A stretch of DNA of 64,000 nucleotides, from the NCBI GenBank assembly GCA_030247885.1, contig JAPDRO010000005.1, forward strand, positions 992,001 through 1,056,000, given 5' to 3'. The position numbers and the translations under genes were made by a program. This DNA comes from Taxawa tesnikishii (nom. ined.). Its lineage: Eukaryota; Ascomycota; Dothideomycetes; Dothideales. Position 1 is the first letter of the stretch. The number at the start of each line of letters is the position of its first letter. Below the pieces are notes generated by a model. It worked only from the letters and a program-made list of their open reading frames with translations, searched no databases and was not told where the DNA came from. This document shows, piece after piece, positions 34,274 to 45,710 of this stretch.

Positions 34274-37200
34274 CTAGCTGAAGACATCTGTCGCGAATCT
34301 GCACACCGTTAGCTCTCTGCTTCCACCCACAAGTAAACGAGAGTGACTAACCTCGCATTCCTATGTCCCTCAAACCACTTCTCAACATCCTCATCACTCG
34401 CCTCCTCATGCTTCTCCTTGTAGATTCTGCAGCTGACCTTCCGCACACTTTGCTCCAGCTCTCTGCTTCCACAAACCAGAGCCTTGGCGCCATTGAGCCA
34501 CAATTCCCTGACCTTATCCTTGTTGTCCCAAACAGCGTCCTGAACGTACCTGTGCCCGTTGCTGGCCTCTGGCTTGCGACTGTAGGCCCGGAAGATCTGT
34601 ACCGCGCCCATCCTCTCCCACCTGTCAAACTCGTCGCGGTACAGCTCGTCCTTGTCCGGGTCGCGACAGCCGATGAACAAGAGCGCAGGCGCCAGGCTGC
34701 GACCGGCACCCACCTGTGCTGCGCGCTCTTGCACGAAACCGCGGAACGGCGCCAGACCTGTGCCTGCACCGATCATTATCACAGGTGTGTTCTCTGAATC
34801 GGCAGGGAGATGGAAGGCTTGGTTGGACGGCCGTACGGAAACATGCAGTGTGTCGCCGGGCTCGAGTTTGGAGAGGTAGTTGGAGGCAACGCCGACGTAG
34901 CGGCCATGTCCACTGATAGACGGCTGGTTCAGCACAGAGTAGGTTAGCGTAACGTGGTGTGGGTTCCAAAGGGCCGAAGATGAGATTGAGTAAGAACGTG
35001 TGCGCATAGGCGGCAGGGTGGCGATGAAACTTCCCAGTGGTAGCTTGACCGACGGGAATCTTTCAAGGAGATCCATTACAGAAACTCTCTTGCCGCTGAT
35101 GTCCTCGCTATAGTCGTCTCCGGCGAGTTTGAGCAGCTCTGCCTTGATCTGCTCATCTGCGCAGGCTTCCGAGAGGGTGGACACATTGCGCCGTGTGGCC
35201 GGCTGGCTGAGCTCGACGTAGGCTCCGAACAAGTCCAATGCAGTGATGGGCGTGTTCGTCGGCAGGATGGTGCCGGCCTGCGCTTTGATGGTCAAGACGC
35301 TGTCCCACGCAAGGCCGAAGTGACGCATGACACGCTGAACGTTCTCCCGCGGATTGATTGGGAGTACGGCTAGATAGTCACCGCTCGAGTAAGCCATATC
35401 CGTGGGGAGCGCAATCTCAATGTGCTGTTTAGGAGGCACATCGGGTGCGGTGAGAAGTTTGGTCGAAACCACCTTAGCTTCGGTGACATCGGCACGGAGC
35501 GTTGACGACCGCACATTGGTGACCTCCACAGAAAGACCTTGGGAAGCAGTGGCCTCTAGCTTCTCACCCTTCTCGCCGTCGACTGTGCCATATTGCCTAG
35601 CCAGTGCCGGCCAAAGCGTTGAGTCTTCCCAGGTTTCAAAGTCAGAAAACATGTCACCATGGGCGGCGTCCGCTCCACCACGCTCGCAGAGACGCTTGCC
35701 TCCGTGAGCAGCGAGGATATTGTCAATGGCTGTTGGGATTCTGTGGAAGGTCTGCTTCCAGTCCGAATGTCCAGCGCCAAAGACAGCGTAGCTGACATCG
35801 GTCTTGTCGTCTTCCTTCAACGATTCTAGCCAGCTAAAAAGTGCGCGGCGTTGTCGCAGGGCTGTCCCTCATAGGAGGCGGTAATGATGACCACAGGATG
35901 GTCTTTTGGAAGGCTCTGGTTCGCAGAATCCAGCGAGTCGACCTTGACTGCATTGAAGCCATGGGCAGGAGCATCAGCGGCAAGACGCTGAGCAAAAGCT
36001 GAACACGTCCCCGAGTTGCTGCCGTAGAGAATGGTCATTGGCTTGCCTTGTTGACCTGAAGCTGCAGATGCATCTGTGCTCTTGCGGGCGGGTGTTCCAT
36101 TTGCATGGTCATCTATTCCTGACGACAAAGTGCGCTCCAACTGTGTGGGGTGAGATCGTTGCGAAGTGTTGCCCGCATGTAAAACTCCTTAGGCTTGATG
36201 GTCAATGATTGCTTGATGTGCAGGTTGTACTGTGGGTCATCCGGTGCAACGTTGAAGTATTGAAGCAGCATTGCCGCAACCAACAAGGCTTCCTGCCACG
36301 CAAAAGGCCGACCGATGCAAGCGCGCATGCCGTTACCAAAGGGCTTCCACGCATTTGGTGGGAGCTTGGAGAAGTTCTCGTCAAGCATTCGCTCAGGCTT
36401 GAACTCGTTGGCGTCTTCTCCGTATACGGCAGGATCACGGTGTATCTTAGGCAGAATTGCCTGTAAAGGAGCTCCCTTCGGAACAAAGTACTTTCCTCCA
36501 ATGACCTCATCCTGTTTGGGCTCCACTGTGAATCCAGGAGCCGTAGGTTGCAAACGGAGAGTTTCCCTAAGAATCGCGTTCAGGTATGGAAGCTTTGTCA
36601 TGTGGTCGACCGTGATGGGGCTGTCTCCCACCACTGCATCTACTTCCTCTTGCGCTTTCCTGTAATATTCAGGATTCTTGGCAAGGTAATAGAATGCGAA
36701 CGACAAGAGGCCAGAAGTGGTTTCGTGGCCGGCAATTAAAAAGGTGCTGCCGCATGTTAATCTACACAACGACCATAAATTCAGTGAAGGAACCGTAGCT
36801 TACATCATGTTAGACACGATGTTCTCATCGCTGAGACCCTCTCCGGTCTTCGCATCCCTTCCATTGATCATGGCATTGAGGAGGTCCTTCTTGTCCGGCT
36901 GTGGGTGATCCTTCCGGTTCTGAACTAGCTCTAGACTGAGCTTCCGCATGTACTCGATGTCTTCCTGGTATTTGTACTCCTGTCTGCGGTAGAAGGGAGC
37001 AAGAAATCCCGGCCTTTGCCCGCGTGCACCGGACTCTGTGAGGAAGTCGACCATGGCGTCGACAAACGGATGCATTTCGTCCTTGTAGAAGGAGTTAAAC
37101 CGATAGCCCATAGCGCAAAGAGCGATCGTATCCAGAGTAAGACGGGTGAAATCGTCGGTGACGGGAATTCTGTATTCAGGGCCGTGTCGAGCCCATTTCA

Positions 37201-37678
37201 AGACCAACTGGCTCGCGATATCTTTCATGTCATCGAACATGTTACGGATTGACATGGGCCCAAAGGCAGGAACCAGGATCCTATGGGCAACCCCCAGTTA
37301 TGCTCTCCATTGTAGGCCGTGAAAAGTCCATCTGCACCTGGTGTCAATCAGAGAGCAGAATCGCACGACTCGCGATGCAATGTGCTCAGCGATCGGTTGA
37401 GAGAGGAGCTTACCTCCAGTACCGTTGCGCACCTGTTGGAGTGGGCCAGCAATAGCTTTGTTGAACCTCTTTTCATCACAGACTTCATTCAGTAGGGCGA
37501 CGGTCGTATATATCATGCGTTCCTTTCCCATCAATGAGAGCTTGAATATTTCTCCATACTGGTCTGCAAGGTTCATGACGCTCAGCAAAGGAAGCTCGGG
37601 ATCGATGTCATTAATGTTTCCGACGATAGGCAGCCCCGGCGGCTGCGGAATGGGCTGCAGCTTTTGCTCTCCAACCAT
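34274..37678 (-). CDS. CYP505: Self-sufficient P450-reductase fusion, CYP505 type (fatty-acid hydroxylase)
   Basis: Subterminal (omega-1 to omega-3) hydroxylation of fatty acids using NADPH, with heme, FMN and FAD on one chain like P450foxy and bacterial BM3. Exons 37414-37678, 36804-37337, 34352-36746, 34274-34298. Start [20 protein letters not shown], soluble, no membrane anchor. P450 part: I-helix [18 protein letters not shown], heme loop [18 protein letters not shown]. Linker, then flavodoxin [21 protein letters not shown] loop [15 protein letters not shown] loop [18 protein letters not shown], and C-terminus [10 protein letters not shown] created by the last 53-nt intron. Frame breaks: C5 run 37291-37295 ([16 protein letters not shown] expected), 36139-36150 (start of linker) and A5 run 35836-35840 (AHFFSWLESL). 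With one base at each the gene encodes 1073 residues, the family length. Confidence 0.95.
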
Positions 37679-39621
37679 GGCTGTGGATGTCTGGATGGGG
37701 ACCGACAGCAATACTAAGCTAGGCGAATACTGATTGTCCAGCTGTCAGCCGAGCAGCGGCGCGCTTGGAGGTCAGAAGGACGAAGGGTTGATTTAGGGCT
37801 GGGTTGTTACAGTACTTTGGAGACCAGTAAGCCCTGACGATAGTGTAGAGAGGAGTAGAGAAGATAGAGAAGAATACGAAGAATACGTGATGAACAAGAT
37901 GTAATGATGGCTTGAAGCTATTTGGAGCCGCGCAAATATATACACACTACGGATGATACGTGCCACCGCAACAGTGTCCTCGTTTACGGGTGCCCAATCT
38001 TTCTTGTACCGGCCGCAAGGAATGGATATCGCCTAGGATGTCTTCCGTGGCAATTGTGGTTGTTGTGCGTTAGAACACTAGATCGAGCTGCAAGCCTCGG
38101 AGAGGTCATCAGTACGGACGCAACTCGGCCCTGTTTGGAGTTGTCAAAACTTGTGGTGCAGAATGCCGGGATCATTCACTACCAACTTCTCCCTAACGGC
38201 CGAACGCACTGAACAATGCCTGATATTTCTCCTCTGCTCTTTCTTGCTACTACTCCAATCCATATTACCTCCGTAACGGTGTTGTGAGCTTTGTGTGTCT
38301 TTTCCCTTGCAATTGCTGTTACGAGCTTTGGCTATCAATGCCTGCAATTCCGCCTCAGACTTTCGTGCATATCCTGGTACATATCCATGCATGACTTCTC
38401 CTCATGCCATATGTTGCATGCGTGTCTCAGCTCAGCATCACGTCATCATCCATAGTTGTGCGTCGTGAACACGAACAGCTCAGAGGTATACAGCGTCTGG
38501 GTCACGGTAGCCTACGATCCGGTGCTTGCGTGCACTGTTCGGCCTCGAGAAGATACATTGTCGGCAGGGCTTGGTCATATGAGGTCCTGCTGTCAGCAAA
38601 CAGTAAAGTTAGGTAAAGAGGCACGCAGAGCATGCATGCAGATGACATTCTTCTCAGACATACCGACGAGTCGTACGGAGTCATTCTGCAAGAATGCTCT
38701 CCTGCAAAGACAGAGCAATCGAGAACGGGCTTAGCAAGGCTTCTTTTCACACGCATGATCTCGTGTTGTATGTGTCTATAACAATGTTTATATGCTCTGC
38801 CATGGGCCAAGTCCCGAATGGGTTCATGCAACAAACGGTAAACTCAAGTCCACTGGTTCAGCAAAAATGGATATGCAGAGTGGCTTTGTAGACAGTTTGT
38901 ATTTGCTTTGTACACTTTCAGCGAGTGATTGAGGAGAGAAAGGAAATGACTCCTTGATCCAGTCGGAACCACTCCGGCTCACGGTACTGTACAGAGATCC
39001 CGGCCCAGCCAGGAGCGTGTGTTAACAAAAGAAACAATGAAGCCCAGGTCTTGGTCCCTTCCTCGCTTCCTGACCCAAAAGCTCGCTCTGTCTGTACCTG
39101 AGCAGCGACATAAGAAAAACAGCGAAGGTGAGAACACAGATGTGGATAGATAAGCAAGGAAAGAGATGCTACGATGCTGTACAGCTATGTGGGTTTGCCC
39201 TTTGGGCTGAACGGGTATGTTGTTGCACGTAGGCAAGTTTTGTCCCGGAAACAATGTCGACAAGAAATGAAACTCCTTCCTCCGTCTAATGCATGAAAAG
39301 CAAAACAGCGTGGCGCAGCCGCGAGACGTTCGGATCGATCGCGTTGGACCTTTGGGGTATGAAGCGGAAAAGACCAAGGTTGAGAAACCAAAAGGGGTAT
39401 ATAGAGACCGGTCGCGAAAAGGAAAAGGAATTAATGTGTCGAGTAATACCGCGCTCCGAAGGAAGGAAATCCATGTGATAATGATGACGAGCGCCGTGAA
39501 CACCGATGCGATGCAAAGACATTGACTCCAGAAACCCTGAGGCTAAGCGGACATGATGTTGCTTTTGAGCGGACAAGTTTGCTGAAAAGACAGCGACGAT
39601 CGTGTTTGTGCTGGGTAACAG
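37679..39621. other. Intergenic, CYP505 promoter / kinase 3' side
   Basis: 1.9 kb without a convincing gene between two minus-strand genes. Frames at 38404-38616, 38502-38834 and 38979-39503 lack motifs. The part near 37850-37900 is GAAGA-rich. Confidence 0.5.
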
Positions 39622-42280
39622 CTACCGGTAGGTAGCTTGAGCTTGTGACGCAGCAGCGAAGATACTAGCAGCAGCCGATGCAGCCCACTCGTTCTCCTCA
39701 TATGGCGGCGTCGGCCATTGAGGGTTGAGCGTATCCTTCTGCGGTCGTGAGGCAATGTCAACAGGCTTAGACGGTGATACGTCGTTTTCGCCAAAGTTGA
39801 CAATATTGTTTTCCTTAGATGGTGAAGGTGTTAGGTAAGGTACGAACCCGGGGTCGGAAGTGACGTGAGGCATTGGTGGCCGGAGGTTCTCTTTGGACTT
39901 GACGACTTGCGAAGCCCTGTCCAGGCGTCGGGCGGCTCGGTGGGCGGACATCAAAGCCTCGTCAAGAAGTTCGTCTTCTTCATCGGGTGTCTCATAACGT
40001 TGAGCAGGATGCGCTGATTGACGCACCGAGCGGCGAGTCCGGCTAGAGACGGATCCAGCGCCTGGAGCTGCCTGGCCTTCAGAGCCATAGGGCAAGGAGT
40101 GATGCCTCTTTAGCATGGGATTGCTGGACGCTTTCTGGACCTGTTTCCCAGGAGTACTTGCACCTTGAGCAGCAACATCAAGGCTGTATCGAACGCTCTG
40201 CAGCGCCTTATCCAACTCTGCAAAGCTGGGGTCATTTGAAGGATCTTGTAAGTTGACGGGGCCATGTGTAGGCTGGGGTTGATCCACAGACATGGACCCT
40301 CTGTTGCTGGACCAAGGACCACAACCCGCGTTAGCTTCGATGTCATCGTGATTGGGCGAGAGTGGTGTCTGGTGTCGTCCAGAGAACCTTCGTGCCCTCT
40401 TTCGGAGATGCGAAAAGAAGCTCTCCTTTGCACTGCCTGTCGGAGATGCTAGTCCGGTCATACCGTTAAGTGCCTTTTCTGCCTCCTGGCGATGATAGTC
40501 TGCGTAGTGGTTTCCGTGCGAGTTGACAGATAACTGCCTACCAATTTTTTCGATGCCTTTTCCTCGGGTCCATTCTTTCTTGCACTAGCTCGTACTGTTA
40601 CTGCGTCAGGCAAGGGCGAAATTGGTCTAATCGAGGGGAGGATTGGTATCGGGGCAACATTGGGACTTGCCCCGTTGGTCCACGTGGCTCGCTTGGTCGC
40701 TCCAGGGCGTGCTTTGAGCGATCCGGTAGCGTCAGTGGTGTTTGCGTGGACAGCAGATGGGCGGGGTGACTCTGTCTGTCCAGTTTGATGCTCGGGAACT
40801 GCAGGTGCCGTGGATTCCCTCTGTCCCAGAGACTTCCGGAACCATGACGAGGTCTTAGTCGTCAAACCAGGACCCGCATCTGGTGAGTCTTGAACGCTGC
40901 TCAGATTGGAGTGCTTCCTTCCGAGCAATCTGGATGTGGAAGATGACTTGGGGCGTAAAGGGTCGACAGCATCCGCAAAGTACTCGTGCTGCATCGCTTG
41001 GGTGGAGGTTGGCCTTGCTTTGGGATCCCAGAGCAAGCACCATGTAACAAAGTTTGCCAGACTTGCTGGCCATTGGGGTGCATGCAAGATCGTGTCGAGA
41101 GAATGAGGCGCCATCTGAAACATGGTTAGCAACGACCTTTTAGGCACGACATGCGTCAGTTGACCTTGGGGAAAGAGAAGCCCAGCTTCTGCGCGAGCCG
41201 CACGCCATCTTTCCACTCCCCGCCGCCAACCTTGGCTCCTTGCCTGTTGACCCAGGTGCCAGGGCTTCCCATTATCTCGCAAACCCTCCAAACTTGATCA
41301 ACCTCATTTCCTCCGGGGAAGAGCGGCTTCAGGGTCGCAATTTCAACAGCCATTGCGCCCAGTGCCCAAATGTCCACCGGTGCCGAATATTCTCCTGCTC
41401 GTAACAACACCTCGGGTGCACGATACCATCTTGTGGACACGTACGTCGTATATGGCACTCTGGAGTATGTCTCCCGTGCGAGGCCGAAGTCGGCAAGCTT
41501 GATGGTGTAGGAAGGCGGAGTTGAGGGTGGTGTGACTAATTGTGAGTAACGCTTGAAAGCATTACCGGCGTCGGGAGCGGAGGTAGTGACGAGGATGTTC
41601 TCTGGCTTGATATCTCTGTGGAAGAAATGGTGATCGTGGATATGCTCGAGTCCGGAAAGGATCTGCAAGAGAATGCTCTTCACACATGCTCCGTCAAAGG
41701 GCTTGTGGTCTCGGGCCTTCATCAGCTGATACAAGTTACCATCCATGTATTCCATGGCGATGTGAAGCTTCTTGCTCAGAGGGTCCAGGAAGATGTCGTA
41801 TGCGGGCACCAAGTGCGGATGGTTCGGCAGGGACTTCAGGAAGATCACCTCCCGCAGCTCCATGCATTGCGCGAATGACTCGAAGGTCTTTTTCATCGTC
41901 TTGATGGCAACCTTGTGGTTGGTCAGAAACATTGACGCGTGCGGATGATTTGCTATCAAGCATACCAAGGTGCCTCTTCGCACAATATGAGCGCCAGCGC
42001 TCCGTGTCCTACCCAGGGCAACACTACCGAAGCTTCCATCACCTATGTCTTTGAGGATTTCGAATTTGTCCTCTAGACATACGGCGGAGGGCGAGCTCTG
42101 CGACCAACCCCGCAAAGACGTGTCAATTGCCACCGTCATTGTAACTAGATGGCCAGATAACCGCAGCCAAGGCCTCAAAAAGATACTGCTTCGGCGCTCC
42201 TCTATTGCATTCGCAAGTGTGCTTGAGACGGACGATCTTTTGGAAGCTTTACCGGTCAGCGGACCCATGATTGACGACAT
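39622..42280 (-). CDS. ime2: Ime2/RCK-type serine-threonine kinase
   Basis: Three exons (41966-42280, 41165-41911, 39622-41114), 851 residues after one base is restored in the A6/T6 run at 40545-40550. Start ATG at 42280 (MSSIMGPLTGKASKRSSVSS); the frame opens nine bases earlier but with TTG. Kinase domain: Gly loop DIGDGSFGSVALGR, catalytic VAIKTMKK, HRDIKPENIL, DFGLARETYS, and the activation-loop T-T-Y in YTTYVSTRWYRAPE, which marks the RCK/MAK/Ime2 group between CDKs and MAPKs. The C-terminal 400 residues are disordered and Ser/Pro-rich, as in filamentous-fungal Ime2. In yeast Ime2 drives meiosis; in filamentous fungi relatives control sexual/asexual development and nonself responses. Intron 1 (41912-41965, 54 nt) is divisible by three and stop-free. 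Confidence 0.92.
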
Positions 42281-45200
42281 TGTCAACAAAGTGACATACC
42301 TGGTTCAACGTCGAGGCATCCACGAGAGTTATACTCTTGATGGAAGGGACAACGGAAACGGTTGTAGGTGAGATTTGAGGGAGGACAGTTGATGCGCGAC
42401 AAAGGAGAGACGTATTAGGATTAGAGGGTATGGGGGTGGGTTAGTAATGGTCGTGCGATATGGCTACTGTAAGAATGTTGTGTTAGTATGCGGTCGGTGT
42501 CGGACCGTTAGGGTTCAGGTGCAGGTGTCGAAAGTTGGATGCGAAAGAGCGTGGTCAACAGATGAAAAGGGCGTCGGTGAGGTTCTGAGCTAGAAGGTCG
42601 AGTGGCCGAGCTCCAAGACGGTGGTTCACAGGGAGTCTTCCGAACACGCGGTATGAGTTAATGGAGGATTTGCAGTCACTGCTTCGAGGTAGTGCGGGTT
42701 GTGGCTGAACGGTAGCGCGGAGCGGGCTCAGTAGCAGCAGATGAGACAAGCTTCCCTCTTCGAAAGGAGGTCGGCTGGACCCTGTGCGATCTTCCGGGCG
42801 ACTTGGACGGTACACTCGAGGTTGATTAAGTTAGAGGTCCGGCAGTCTGTGTGGTGGATTGTGGATGCGGATCCACCATGTAGCTTTGGCGGCGCGCACA
42901 GATGGCAGTCGGATGAAACCCCTGGAGAAAGTCCATATAATCTCGGCTAGACTGATTGAGAGTATCGGCCGGACGCTCTGACGTAGATTGACGGAGGATA
43001 TTCGTGGAACGCGAGGCTGTTTTGCTCTAGGGTGGTATTGGTATACTGGGAGAACAATGCTGAGGGTTAAGAGCGCAGTTAAGGAAGTTCTCGAAGGAAG
43101 TTGGACGTTGGCCTGACAAAGACTGGCAGGCGGGCGGGCGGGTGGATGTGGATGGGCGGACAGATTGCCAGCGCACGCAAAGCCTTGTGCCTTGTTGCTG
43201 TTGACGAGGCGACTCCTCTGGCTGCTGCTGGTTCGAGACCGACACCGCTAGCACGCTCGTAAGCAGGGCAGAGGCCCAAACACAGAGCGGTGACGCGCAA
43301 AGACCGGAAGGCGAATGCTGCAGTGTGTGATCGCGCAATGACTTTAACAGCGGACAGTGTCGAAAGAGACCGGCGCGTCGCGGTGATTAAAGGATTAACA
43401 GAGCGCGCGCTCGGAGCGAGTTTTTGGAGAGTGTTGCACGTTCTGCGACGGAGGGATAGGCATCAGGTAATAGGAGCGTCTATGGAAAGTGGGAGTGGGA
43501 ACAGCAGCGGACGCGAGTTGTTTCAACAGCGCGACGGTCGCGTCGATTGCGTATCACAGGTGATGGGCGCAGGAAGGCTGAGAGGCTGCTGCAGTGGGCT
43601 GGGAATCACACCGCTGCAGGCACGATCGGCTCAGCACACACCTGCGGCCCCGAGGGCGAATGCGAATTGATTGATTGATTGATGGGCCGACTGGTGACGA
43701 GGGCCGGCTCGCCAGGGGAAAAGGAGACGTGAGCGACGCTTGCACTCTCCTGTTGCTCGTGCATGCAATCTACTGCTAGTAGCAAAGTGGCTATGGAGAA
43801 TTGCTGTCTCCAACCGGCGCATTCGGGTGGTCCCGCACACAGTGTGGCAGAGTCAGAGGCTTTCCTCAACCCCTGAACCACGCAATCCCACGGTTCCTAC
43901 CCTGTCGCGCTTATTTATACACCCTCTCATGAATCATCAACGAGACAAGTGTCCGCTGTTTATTTTTATGCTCGCTGTGTCGCGCCTATCAGGCTCGCTG
44001 TTCTGTTCTGAGGCCTTCCGCTCACTACTCCTGCCGCTCCTGGCCGTGGTCAGTTCCGAGTGGTCATGGATGTTGCGCCGCCATCGCCAGCAGCTTGATT
44101 AAACTCATTTGCTTTCAGCCTGCAGAATTGGGCATCGCGGGTGTCTGCAGATGCGGGATGCGGGAAGAGACTCCATACAGATCGGCACGTGTGTGCGTCC
44201 GAGACTTGACAAGATACCCCGGCTGGCCTGCTCAGTGGGATGAATTTCGCCTGCCGTTCCCCTAGTCGCGCTGCAGCGCTTTGCTGTTCGGCGTGCAGTT
44301 CTGCATCTCCAATCCACCAGCAGGAAGCGCTTCCTTCCTCGGTTGCTGTTTGTTTACGGCGACTGATTTGTTCTTCTGAGCAGGCCATCGCGCTTCTGCC
44401 GAGAGGCCCGAGACTAGTATGCAGCGGAAACGCGTCCCTGGAACTCAAACTTCTCCCCGTCTGCGACGTGGAGGCGCTAGCTGTTTCCATTTCCTTGTTT
44501 TCCCACCGTGTTCCTGACTATCACTGGCTTTCATTGGCGGGCTTGAGTCGGTCTGGTCTTCATTGGCTCTGAATGATTCCGACCTCTCCATCGCAGCCCA
44601 TATCGGCGCTAGTCGCCGGGGAGAGGACGGGTACTTGCATGTTGACAACAGACGCGGCTCGGTGAGGGTGACGGGAGCGTCGCACACCACGCTGCTGGAG
44701 AAAGCGCTCAGATCTGCCGAAACCTTCCTCCAAGCAGGATTGAAGGAAGAAACGTGAACCTGTCACTCGTCATCGCTATCTTCTTGACGACTTTACCTTC
44801 GTCCCAGACCCTGATCGTCAGGTACACAGACTGTACTCCATTCAATGCGTTCAAGGAAAAGAAAAGTCCCTGCGTAGAGACTCAAGGTTGGGATCAGCCA
44901 GGCCCTGGGAATCGAGCGTGAAGCTGCAGCCAAGAGGGACAGATGGGACGACGTAATGGTCGTGCCACTATCTGCAGTCTTGGATGCCCCTCATGTGACG
45001 GAGTGGTGAGCTGGCGAACGGTGACCTCAAACAGCGATGGGGAACACCATGGGCGGCTTCGGCATCACCTCGTCGTCTTGACAAGGCCTGGAAGATCTTC
45101 GTTTTCCGCACAGACGAAGATGAAACAACCCGTCCTCGTGTTCGCTCACTGCACCTTGCGGCTGCTATACAGAGTTGCCAAGCAGTCAGTCCGAAAGATG

Positions 45201-45710
45201 CTGTGGGAACGCGCGCGTTCTCTACGTAGCAAGTAGAACATTCCAGCATGGTGTGAAGTATGCCACTGTCTCTATGACTGGCGCGAGCCTGACCGCGCTG
45301 CTCGTACCTGCGGCTGCAGCCGAGTAAGCATTCATTTAGTTCTTCTGTCTTGTTGAAAGGTATGTTCTTGTATCTATCTTCTTTTGTCGTAGTCTTGCTA
45401 TTATGAGCAGTTTTTTACGTTGGACCCTTTATCGCGAGGGGCGCATTCCAGACAGCCTCTCTGTACAAGAGACATCACACACCTCAGCAGCCAACTGCTA
45501 GGCTTGAGCTCCTCAAAGAAACTAATCCTGATCGTTCAGGAACAATGAAAACTTACGACCTGAGAGCAGCATGAGTGCTGTAGCCGCATGCGGGCAGCTC
45601 ACTACGCTTTCTTTGTTTCGCGCAACAGTAAACCATGCTGTACTCCCCGAGGATGCATCCTAAAAGGAGGACAGCTCGGTTTGCAGTCCCTCTCAGCGCA
45701 AATCAACACG
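42281..45710. promoter_or_regulatory. 3.4-kb divergent intergenic region, kinase / BCS1-like
   Basis: The longest gap between intact genes. Both flanking genes are transcribed outward. Immediately upstream of the kinase ATG is a GTATGT-like donor (42298) after ACGTTGAACCAG, suggesting an intron or spliced leader. Rich in GC palindromic words near 43380-43410 (GCGCGCGCTC) and a GATT tandem at 43668-43684. Frames at 43290-43670, 44240-44572 and 44943-45236 look random. Could hold a long leader, upstream frames or a noncoding RNA. Confidence 0.45.

Noticed and set aside
37679-37711. Extension of CYP505 to 37711
   Set aside because: The first codon would be TTG; ATG at 37678 matches the family N-terminus.
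42281-42289. Kinase start at 42289
   Set aside because: Codon is TTG; ATG at 42280 used instead.
43190-43260. tRNA-like GGTTCGAGACC segment
   Set aside because: No acceptor stem or D-arm could be built around it.
43290-45236. Several 70-126-codon frames in the kinase/BCS1 gap
   Set aside because: No motif, poor codon use, frames on both strands; typical of GC-rich noncoding DNA.
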